Below, piece by piece: positions 34,227 through 42,476 of a stretch of DNA of 42,476 nucleotides. The translations under genes and the position numbers were made by a program. Positions within the stretch are counted from its first letter, which is position 1. Every line of letters begins with the position of its first letter. This DNA is from QHWK01 sp035315685 (GTDB taxonomy: Bacteria; Acidobacteriota; Vicinamibacteria; Vicinamibacterales; CAVVIG01), in NCBI GenBank assembly GCA_035315685.1, contig DATFXR010000358.1, positions 1-42,476 of the forward strand. The letters are read 5' to 3'. The notes under the pieces were generated by a model. It ran no database searches. It had not been told where the DNA came from and was given only the letters and a program-made list of their open reading frames with translations.

Positions 34227-34826
34227 ATGGAAGTGGCTCACGAGTCGGAACTGATCGCACGGCTGCAGGCGGGGGATAGCGACGCGTTCGAACAGCTGGT
34301 CCGGACCTACGGCGGACGGCTGCTCGCCGTCGCGCGACGTTTCGTCCGAAACGAATCGGACGCGCATGATATCGTCCAGGCCGCCTACCTCAGCGCCTTC
34401 CGATCGGTCCACAACTTTGCGGGCAATTGCCAGATTGGCACCTGGCTTCACCGGATTGTGGTGAACCAGGCGCTGATGAAGCTGCGCACGCGCCGGCGGA
34501 AGCCGGAGGAATCGATCGAGGCACTGCTGCCCGCATTCCAGGACGATGGGCATCACGTCGAACAGTTTTCCGACTGGAGCGTTCCGGCCGACGTACTGCT
34601 CGAACGGCGGGAAACCCGCGCGACCGTGCGCGCTTGCATCGACCTGCTGCCGGCGAACTATCGGGAAGTGGTGATGCTCCGCGACATCGAGGAACTGCCG
34701 ACGCAGGACGTCGCACAGATGCTCAACCTCACGCCGACCGCCGTGAAGGTCCGGCTGCATCGCGCGCGGCAGGCGCTCTCGACGCTGCTGCGAAAGGAGT
34801 TTGCGCCGGAGCGCGTAACGGTCTGA
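34227..34826 (+). CDS. ECF-type RNA polymerase sigma factor
   Basis: The product has 199 residues. Sigma2 (about 8-78): LIARLQAGDSDAFEQLVRTYGGRLLAVARRFV, DAHDIVQAAYLSAFRSVHNF and IGTWLHRIVVNQALMKLR. Sigma4 (about 130-190): CIDLLPANYREVVMLRDIEELPTQDVAQML with LTPTAVKVRLHRARQALSTLL. There is no sigma3 and no large C-terminal extension. GGAGGCAGCG precedes the ATG. No anti-sigma gene follows; instead an acyltransferase gene begins 26 bases later, so the sigma factor may control membrane-lipid remodelling. That link is inference from the tandem. Confidence 0.9.
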   Translation: MEVAHESELIARLQAGDSDAFEQLVRTYGGRLLAVARRFVRNESDAHDIVQAAYLSAFRSVHNFAGNCQIGTWLHRIVVNQALMKLRTRRRKPEESIEALLPAFQDDGHHVEQFSDWSVPADVLLERRETRATVRACIDLLPANYREVVMLRDIEELPTQDVAQMLNLTPTAVKVRLHRARQALSTLLRKEFAPERVTV

Positions 34827-34852
34827 CGTTCGAAGGCATCGAACGAGCGTCC

Positions 34853-36520
34853 ATGCCCAGCGACCCATTCGCCCTCGACGAACTGCCCGCCGCAGCCCGT
34901 GGGCTCGTCAACTGGGTTGCCGGCCTGGACGCCTGTCGGCGCTTGTATCGCACGATCTCGGCGACCGGGAGCGAACCACCGTCACGATTCGAGCAGCGCC
35001 TGCTCGATGCGCTCGGCATTATCGTGCAGACCGATATTGCGACCGATCCCCTCCCGCCGACCGGTCCGCTGGTGATCGCTTCGAATCATCCGCATGGCAT
35101 GGTCGACGGGCTCGCGTTGATGGCGCTGTGCCGTCGGACACGGCCTGACGTCCGGCTCGTCGCGAACCACCTGCTCGCGCGAATTCCCGAACTGCATGAG
35201 TTCTGCTTCTTTGTCGATCCCTTCGCGCATCCCGCCGTCTCCGCGCGCAGTCTCGCCGGTCTGCGCGCGGCCCGCCAGTGGTTGCGACGGGGCGGCGCGC
35301 TGATCATGTTTCCGGCCGGCGAAGTCGCGCACGGGCCCGCGTTCGAGCGCACTCGTGGTGAGTCGCAGTGGAAAACGACCGCTCAACGGCTCGCCGAGGG
35401 CACCGGCGCGCAGATGATCCGCGCCCATATCGACGGACACAACAGCCGGCTGTTCTACGCGCTCGGCCGGATTCATCCGGCGCTGCGGACCGCCCTCCTG
35501 CCGCGCGAGTTTCTGAAGAAGCGCGGCTCGACCATCACGGTCGTGTTCCGGAATGCCGGCGCCACGGCCCGTTCCGGACGACAACCATCAGCGAGCATCG
35601 GACAATCATCAGCGGGCATCGCAAGAGAAATCGCGCGGCTGCCGTCGGAATCGCTCCTCGTCGAGAGCGGCGGCTTTCAGGTGTTCTGTGCCGATGCGGT
35701 GCAGATTCCCGGGACATTGCACGAGATTGGTCGCCTGCGCGAGGTCACGTATCGTGCGATTGGCGAAGGCACCGGGCGCACGCTGGATCTCGATCGCTTC
35801 GACCGGCACTACCGTCACCTGTTCCTGTGGGATCGCGGGAAGCGGCAGGTCGCCGGCGCGTATCGCCTCGCGCAGACCGACGAGATCATCGCGGCAGACG
35901 GTGTGGAGGGTCTCTATACGCGGACGCTGTTTCGGTACGAGGCGCGGCTGTTCGACTGCATCGGCGCACCGGCGCTCGAGCTCGGACGATCGTTCGTCGC
36001 CGCCGCCTACCAGAAGAACTACAGCGCGCTGCTCCTGCTGTGGAAAGGCATCGGGGAGTTTGTCGGGCGACATCCGAAGTATCGATTCCTCTTCGGACCG
36101 GTCAGCATCAGCGCGCGCTACTCCGACAGCTCTCATCGCCTGCTGATGGAGTTCCTGCGACGGAACCATCTCGCCGCCGACCTGGCGGCACTCGTCGACG
36201 CGGTGAATCCGAAGCGACAGACCGCGCCGCCGCATGCGTCGACGCGCGTCCCCCAGACGATAGACGAGGTCAATCGGCTCGTCGCGACAGCCGAGGGCGA
36301 TGGTCATGGCGTGCCGGTCCTGCTTCGGCAGTATCTCAAGCTGAATGCACGGCTGCTCGGCTTCAACGTCGATCCGGGTTTCGGCGACGCACTCGACGCG
36401 CTGATGATCGTCGACCTGACACGGGTCGATCGTGCGATCCTGAGCCGCTATCTTGGTCGCGCCGGCGCCGCGGCTTTCCTGCGATTCCACGGCAGTACAG
36501 CCGACATACTCGCCGCTTAG
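34853..36520 (+). CDS. two-domain acyltransferase, OlsF-like (PlsC-type plus GNAT-type)
   Basis: The product has 555 residues from the ATG at 34853; the frame is open further upstream but there it overlaps the sigma gene. The N-terminal half (about 60-235) is a PlsC-type acyltransferase: SNHPHGMVDG (77-86; H79 and D85 in the HX5D spacing of OlsA/haemolysin-like members) and FPAGE (153-157). The C-terminal half (about 265-470) is the OlsB/haemolysin-like GNAT N-acyltransferase: LREVTYRAIGEGTG, FLWDRGKRQVAGAYRL, ELGRSFVAAAYQKNYSALLLLWKGI. This pairing of O- and N-acyl transfer matches bifunctional ornithine-lipid synthases, so an aminolipid product is likely; the amino acid used is unknown. A 21-base tandem repeat lies in the interdomain linker. 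Confidence 0.8.
   Translation: MPSDPFALDELPAAARGLVNWVAGLDACRRLYRTISATGSEPPSRFEQRLLDALGIIVQTDIATDPLPPTGPLVIASNHPHGMVDGLALMALCRRTRPDVRLVANHLLARIPELHEFCFFVDPFAHPAVSARSLAGLRAARQWLRRGGALIMFPAGEVAHGPAFERTRGESQWKTTAQRLAEGTGAQMIRAHIDGHNSRLFYALGRIHPALRTALLPREFLKKRGSTITVVFRNAGATARSGRQPSASIGQSSAGIAREIARLPSESLLVESGGFQVFCADAVQIPGTLHEIGRLREVTYRAIGEGTGRTLDLDRFDRHYRHLFLWDRGKRQVAGAYRLAQTDEIIAADGVEGLYTRTLFRYEARLFDCIGAPALELGRSFVAAAYQKNYSALLLLWKGIGEFVGRHPKYRFLFGPVSISARYSDSSHRLLMEFLRRNHLAADLAALVDAVNPKRQTAPPHASTRVPQTIDEVNRLVATAEGDGHGVPVLLRQYLKLNARLLGFNVDPGFGDALDALMIVDLTRVDRAILSRYLGRAGAAAFLRFHGSTADILAA
35580..35621 (+). repeat. 21-bp tandem duplication in the acyltransferase linker
   Basis: Two adjacent 21-base units (35580-35600 and 35601-35621) differ at two positions and keep the reading frame. 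They encode RQPSASI and GQSSAGI-type heptads at residues about 243-256, between the PlsC and GNAT domains. Confidence 0.7.
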
Positions 36521-36587
36521 GAATCGACGACGTAGCGCGAACGCTTCAGCCGAGCGTACGTCTCCAGTTTCCCGTTCCCTGCAGCAC

Positions 36588-36610
36588 GTAGTGTCCGGCG
36601 TTAGCCGGAC
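36588..36610. repeat. palindromic repeat, intergenic copy
   Basis: GTAGT followed by GTCCGGC-GTTA-GCCGGAC, a perfect 7-bp stem with a four-base loop (arms 36593-36599 and 36604-36610; the last T of GTAGT is shared context). A second copy at 40990-41012 matches at 21 of 23 positions, including the unpaired GTAGT lead. This copy lies between the acyltransferase gene and the TolB-like remnant. It has no T-run, so it is not a standard terminator; a REP-like mobile palindrome is the better reading. Confidence 0.7.
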
Positions 36611-36626
36611 TTCTCAGGGTCTGACC

Positions 36627-37043
36627 TCAAGGCGGCGGCCAGTTCACCGCGATCGTCAGAACTGATTGCGAGTCCCATTCGTTGGCTTTGATCATCAGGA
36701 AGCGCTGGCCGTCGGGTGAGACGTCGTAGCCGCGCAGCTTGAATCCGCGAGTTGTGAAGCCCGGATAATAGGCGGTTTCGAGCAACCGTTGCACGGCGCC
36801 GGGCACCAGCGAATCGCCACCGATTGTGATGGGCACGACGGACAAGCGCCCTTGTATGTCGAGGAAGAACAGCTCGCGTCCGTTGCGATTCCACACCGGG
36901 CGGGTTCCACCCTGCGTCGAGATCTGCCAGCGTCCACCCTCGATTTTCGGATATGGGCGTGCATAGATCTCCGGCCGGCCAGACTCGTTCGACTGATACG
37001 CCGGCCATCGACCGTCCGGCGAGACTTCCGGCGTCGACAGTTT
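36627..37043 (-). pseudogene. TolB/WD40-like beta-propeller, 3' remnant
   Basis: The minus-strand frame from about 37043 reads LSTPEVSPDGRWPAYQSNE, SGRPEIYARPYPKIEGGRW, GGTRPVWNRNGRELFFLD and ends YDVSPDGQRFLMIKANE plus a short VNW tail with a stop at 36627. These are the last two blades and terminal segment of TolB-like propellers found at the C-terminus of acidobacterial Ser/Thr kinases or winged-helix regulators. Everything upstream is missing: 14 bases further on lies the stop codon of the DedA/ATP-grasp gene. There is no obvious start for the full fragment, so it is a 5'-truncated relic. Confidence 0.7.
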
Positions 37044-37057
37044 GGGGGATTACCCCG

Positions 37058-38659
37058 TCAATCCGCGAGCGCGCACGCGAACTGGCGCCTTGCGTGGGCG
37101 CCGGCGAGCGACAGCAGCCGCGCGAGCGAGCTCGTTGGCGCGCCGGCGCGTCGGTTCGCCGACCCGATCGCGAAGATGATCGCCCACTGCCGGAACAGCG
37201 TCCGGTAGGCGCGCAGCAGGCTGCCGGCTGGATCGTAGATGTTGGTCGACTCCGCCGTCACGCCGTTCAGCTCGACGATCGCGACGTCCTCGCCGCGCAT
37301 GAACGCGTTGACATCCGAGTAGCGGATATCGAATCGTCCGACGAAGAAGCCGGGATACGACTGTGCGATCGCATCGATGCGCCGCTCCAGACCAGGCGTC
37401 ACGAGATGGCCGCCGTCGCGAAACATCGTCCCCTGGCAGTGGTTGCCGGCCAGCGCGAGCGGAAACGTCTCCCCTTCGTCGAGCACGTGGCCCAGTCGAT
37501 CACGGTGCCTGGCGGCGAACGTGGTCGCCTGTAACCGGTACCGTGGATGCGTCCAGATCAAGGTTTCCAGCGTCGACAGGCCGTCGCCGACGATGGTGGG
37601 AAAGACCTTATCCGTGATCGAGAAGATCCGCCCGCGTGGCGACGAGGGCAAGCGGTAGTAGAAAACGCCCGCCTCGAACGGACCCGCGTGATAGGGCTGC
37701 GCGATGACGTGCTCGCCGATCGCGGCGAGATACGACTCCGCGGTGTGCCAGTCGCGAACCAGGCGCACACCGAGTCCGCGTTCGCCGACGTCGGGCTTGA
37801 GTACCAGGGGCAGTGTCCAGCCGCGCGCGTGTGCCATCGCTCGAAGCTGACCGACCCGCTCAAGAGCGTCGCCGGGCTCGAGACGGACGGCCGGAATCGT
37901 CGCGGTCGGCGGCAGGCGCTGCAGGATGTCGAATTTCGATTCGCCGACCAGACCGCCGTCAGGCATGCCTGGATTCGCCGCAGTGATCGTCGCCAGGCCG
38001 CGATGGCGAATCGCCAGCCACGCGATCCACAGCGCGAGCGGCAGGTAGAACAGCCACATTGGCCAGAACTCCCATCGCCGCCATCGAGCGATGCGGGCGG
38101 CGATTCGCATCCGCGCGTGCGGCGAGGCCAGCGCGCGCGCCGCGCGTATGGAGCCGAGCGCGATCGCCGCAACTGCGATGCGCGCCGGCCAGCCCACGCC
38201 GACGACCGGCGCTACGCGGCCGATGAATGCTTCCCCGAGCGTCGCTGTCAGCAGGACGATTGTCGGGGTCCACAGCATCGCACCAACCAGCGCCCACACC
38301 GCGAACACCGCAGCCGGCAGGCGCAGCACGCCGGCGACGACGTACAGCGCGAAGCGGGTGCCAGGCAGAAATCGGCTCGCCACGATCGCGCCGGCGGCGT
38401 GACGCTCCAGCCACGCGCGAATCTCGTCCACCCGGCGTGTTCGGAGCCCGCGCGCTGTCCACGGCCACGCAATCGCTGCCTGGCCGAAGATCCGGCCGAG
38501 CAGCCACAGGCCGAGGTCGCCGACGAAAATGCCGGTCGTGCACGCGAGCACGCCGGCGATCACACCGACTTCGCCTCGCTGGATCAACAGGCCGGTCGCG
38601 ATGCAGGTGAGGTCCTCCGACGCGAATGTGCCGACGACGATACCGAGAAAAGGCAGCAT
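37058..38659 (-). CDS. DedA (VTT) membrane protein fused to an ATP-grasp ligase domain
   Basis: The product has 533 residues. The N-terminal part (about 1-170) is a DedA/VTT domain: ASEDLTCIATGLL start, GIFVGDLGLWLLGRIFG, and the hallmark ASRFLPGTRFALYVVAGVLRL. Another TM pair near 198-222 (WPMWLFYLPLALWIAWLAI) leads to a cytosolic domain. From about 235 to 510 it is ATP-grasp-like: GESKFDILQ, LVLKPDVGERGLGVRLV (ATP lid), FSITDKVFPTIVGDGLSTL, RFDIRYSD and VELNGVTAES (metal-binding E-x-N). The fusion suggests a membrane-bound carboxylate-amine ligase acting with a lipid-carrier transporter; DedA proteins include undecaprenyl-phosphate flippases. Substrates are unknown. It lies 50 bases downstream of the DinB gene on the same strand. 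Confidence 0.85.
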   Translation of the reverse strand: MLPFLGIVVGTFASEDLTCIATGLLIQRGEVGVIAGVLACTTGIFVGDLGLWLLGRIFGQAAIAWPWTARGLRTRRVDEIRAWLERHAAGAIVASRFLPGTRFALYVVAGVLRLPAAVFAVWALVGAMLWTPTIVLLTATLGEAFIGRVAPVVGVGWPARIAVAAIALGSIRAARALASPHARMRIAARIARWRRWEFWPMWLFYLPLALWIAWLAIRHRGLATITAANPGMPDGGLVGESKFDILQRLPPTATIPAVRLEPGDALERVGQLRAMAHARGWTLPLVLKPDVGERGLGVRLVRDWHTAESYLAAIGEHVIAQPYHAGPFEAGVFYYRLPSSPRGRIFSITDKVFPTIVGDGLSTLETLIWTHPRYRLQATTFAARHRDRLGHVLDEGETFPLALAGNHCQGTMFRDGGHLVTPGLERRIDAIAQSYPGFFVGRFDIRYSDVNAFMRGEDVAIVELNGVTAESTNIYDPAGSLLRAYRTLFRQWAIIFAIGSANRRAGAPTSSLARLLSLAGAHARRQFACALAD

Positions 38660-38709
38660 GGATGGTCAGACGGCGCGGGTACGCTGCGGCGACGCGGTGC
38701 ACATGGCCG

Positions 38710-39732
38710 TCATTGGCGAGGCGTCGACGGCGCGAATCCGAATCCGTCCGGCGCCGCGACGCCATGCAGCGCCATCACGGCGGCGATCGTCGCCTGATGG
38801 TGAATCGTGTGGTTGAGCACGAAGGCCAGCTCGCGTCCGAGCGTGGACCAGCCGACGATCGAGGAACCCGACGGGTCGATCTGCGACGCGACGCGCACCG
38901 GGTCGTCCAGCGAGCGTGAGGACCAGCGCTGCAGTGCTTGCTCGAGCCGCAGGATCTGCTGGAGCGCGGCGGCCGGATCCGCTTCGATGGTCGTGCCGCG
39001 GCGTCGGCGATCGTAGGACAGAGTCGCTGACGGTTCGGCGCCGACGAGCGCCGCCACGTGATCGAGACAGTGGCGGACGTGCGCGCCGACCGTGCCGGAC
39101 ACACGACCCTCCACGGGAGCGGTATAGAGAGCCGGTGGAATGGCGAGCAAGAGGTTCGCGATTTCGTCGAGCCGCTGCCACAACGCCCACACTGGGGGAG
39201 CTGACGTCCTCGCCGCCAGGACTGGCGGCGCGACATCGCCGAAGCCCTCCGGAACCGACGCGCCGAGCGCACGCAGCGCCGCCGCGATCACGCGCTGCGC
39301 GTCGACGGCCTCAGTGACGACGAATGCTGTTTCGGCGTCCACCGTCGACCACGCTACCTCGCCATCGTCCTCGGCCGCGGCGGTGTGTACGACGCGGACG
39401 ACCCGCGACAGCGGCGTCCGCGGCCAGCTCCCGCCCGCGACTCGCAACCCGCGGATCTTCTCGAGCGACGCCATCGGATCGACCGCGAGGTCACCTGCGG
39501 CGGGCGCATAGGCGATCGTGCCGCTGTCGCTGCCGCGAAAAAGGCCGTCGACGCGAGCCGCGCACCGCGCGACCTGTTCGCCGACCGTCGTGCCGAACAC
39601 GCGGGTGACGTAGAGGTCGGTGGGGATGGTCGACACGAGCGTCTCAATTGCCGTCAGCGCGTCGAGCAGCATGTCACGTGGGCTCGAGACTGCGGCGGCA
39701 GTGTCGTCGGCGGCGACTGCAAGGCTGGTCAT
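38710..39732 (-). CDS. tandem DinB-like domain protein
   Basis: The product has about 340 residues from the ATG at 39732 (GAGG seven bases upstream); a TTG seven codons earlier is less likely. Two homologous halves are visible. The C-terminal copy has VGAHVRHCLDHVAALV and LAFVLNHTIHHQATIAAVM, the His-rich metal site of DinB/YfiT four-helix bundles. The N-terminal copy aligns to it (IPTDLYVTRVFGTTVGEQVARC, AFVVTEAVDAQRVIAAAL) but has lost all those histidines. DinB-like proteins include thiol-dependent transferases and hydrolases; the role here is unknown. It is seven bases downstream of the DoxX gene, on the same strand. Confidence 0.75.
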   Translation of the reverse strand: MTSLAVAADDTAAAVSSPRDMLLDALTAIETLVSTIPTDLYVTRVFGTTVGEQVARCAARVDGLFRGSDSGTIAYAPAAGDLAVDPMASLEKIRGLRVAGGSWPRTPLSRVVRVVHTAAAEDDGEVAWSTVDAETAFVVTEAVDAQRVIAAALRALGASVPEGFGDVAPPVLAARTSAPPVWALWQRLDEIANLLLAIPPALYTAPVEGRVSGTVGAHVRHCLDHVAALVGAEPSATLSYDRRRRGTTIEADPAAALQQILRLEQALQRWSSRSLDDPVRVASQIDPSGSSIVGWSTLGRELAFVLNHTIHHQATIAAVMALHGVAAPDGFGFAPSTPRQ

Positions 39733-39739
39733 GATCGCC

Positions 39740-40150
39740 TCACGCGATTTCAATGTAGCGGCCGACGACGGGCAATTGGGCGCGGCGGACGAGCAGCACG
39801 ACCGCGCTGCCGGCGAATGCGACGAGGGCGAGTCCGAACAGCAGGCCGCCGTCGCCTTTCACCTCGATCCCGAGGATTGTGAGATGTGTCGCGATCGCGC
39901 CCGCCATCGATGCCATCCCCAGCATCGCGCCGAATGGCGCAAAAGCCGGAACGAACAGCAGCAGAGACGCGACCAGCTCGATCACGCCGGACCCGATCCG
40001 GCCCCATGGTTCGGCGTGAATCGTCGAGAAGATGTAGACCGACTCCTCCGCTGCGGTGAACTTGAAGAACAGCGTCTGGAGCAGGATGATGGCGACTGTC
40101 AGCTGTGCGAGCCAGCTGATGACGGTCTGAGTGCGCGTGAGGCTGTGCAT
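39740..40150 (-). CDS. DoxX-like integral membrane protein
   Basis: The product has 136 residues from the ATG at 40150, with four TM helices (about 10-28, 50-66, 74-94, 105-122). TLFFKFTAAEESVYIF, EPWGRIGSGVIELVAS, GAIATHLTILGIEVKGDGG and LFGLALVAF are the recurring blocks of this DoxX-like subgroup. Function is not established; relatives are linked to thiosulfate:quinone chemistry or oxidative-stress complexes. An upstream in-frame start at 40210 would overlap the divergent glucosidase start, so it was rejected. It probably forms an operon with the DinB and DedA/ATP-grasp genes. Confidence 0.8.
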   Translation of the reverse strand: MHSLTRTQTVISWLAQLTVAIILLQTLFFKFTAAEESVYIFSTIHAEPWGRIGSGVIELVASLLLFVPAFAPFGAMLGMASMAGAIATHLTILGIEVKGDGGLLFGLALVAFAGSAVVLLVRRAQLPVVGRYIEIA

Positions 40151-40203
40151 GCCGCTTGGATGACGTGGAAACCTCGCGGTTTCAGTGGCATCGAACCAGC
40201 CGT

Positions 40204-42476
<2,273 letters not shown>

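Overview
The window is a high-GC chromosomal segment, most likely from an Acidobacteriota member of the Vicinamibacteria type. The pointers are two ~800-residue duplicated MacB/FtsX-type orphan permeases (ADOP style), several CadC-like winged-helix regulators with TolB-like/TPR sensor halves, a DedA/ATP-grasp fusion and an MGH1-type glucosidase. This assignment is inference from gene content. I see no rRNA, tRNA, CRISPR array, intact transposase or phage genes.

Left part (1-8.9 kb): the 3' part of a DUF2252 gene, a secreted lysyl-oxidase-like protein, a CadC-like regulator followed by an ADOP permease, and a second ADOP permease on the other strand. That second permease is trailed by a class V aminotransferase remnant and is divergent from a chrB-type chromate-resistance gene with no chrA in view.

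Metal-resistance block (9.0-19.0 kb, minus strand): copB-type P1B ATPase, a small Cys-rich secreted protein, CusC, CusB, CusA and a secreted beta-propeller with CxCC and Met-rich motifs. They are tightly packed and probably form one copper/silver efflux operon. The three copper-path methionines of CusA, the CPH motif of the ATPase and the HMBD module of CusB support the metal assignment. A SAM methyltransferase diverges from it.

Scar region (19.8-24.1 kb): gene wreckage. It holds a TPR-type regulator that lost most of its TPRs, and an NADPH-FMN reductase cut in half and joined to a beheaded AraC gene. Between them are a few intact genes and a perfect 8+1+8 palindrome that looks like an operator.

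Carbohydrate/redox block (24.3-34.1 kb): an uncharacterised secreted protein, then FMN reductase plus glycogen-debranching enzyme (overlapping, minus strand). Divergent from these is a coupled series of aquaporin, GMC oxidoreductase, a double-VOC protein and a DM13 protein, followed by a convergent CadC-TPR regulator.

Right part (34.2-42.5 kb): an ECF sigma factor followed by a two-domain acyltransferase resembling the ornithine-lipid synthase OlsF, a truncated TolB-like propeller, a DedA/ATP-grasp fusion, a double DinB protein, a DoxX membrane protein and an MGH1/GH63-like glucosidase. A 23-base palindromic repeat occurs twice, once between genes and once in frame inside the glucosidase. The last ~130 bases fold back on themselves: the minus strand encodes the expected continuation of the glucosidase gene with only synonymous differences, so the right edge is either a real inversion or a chimeric join.
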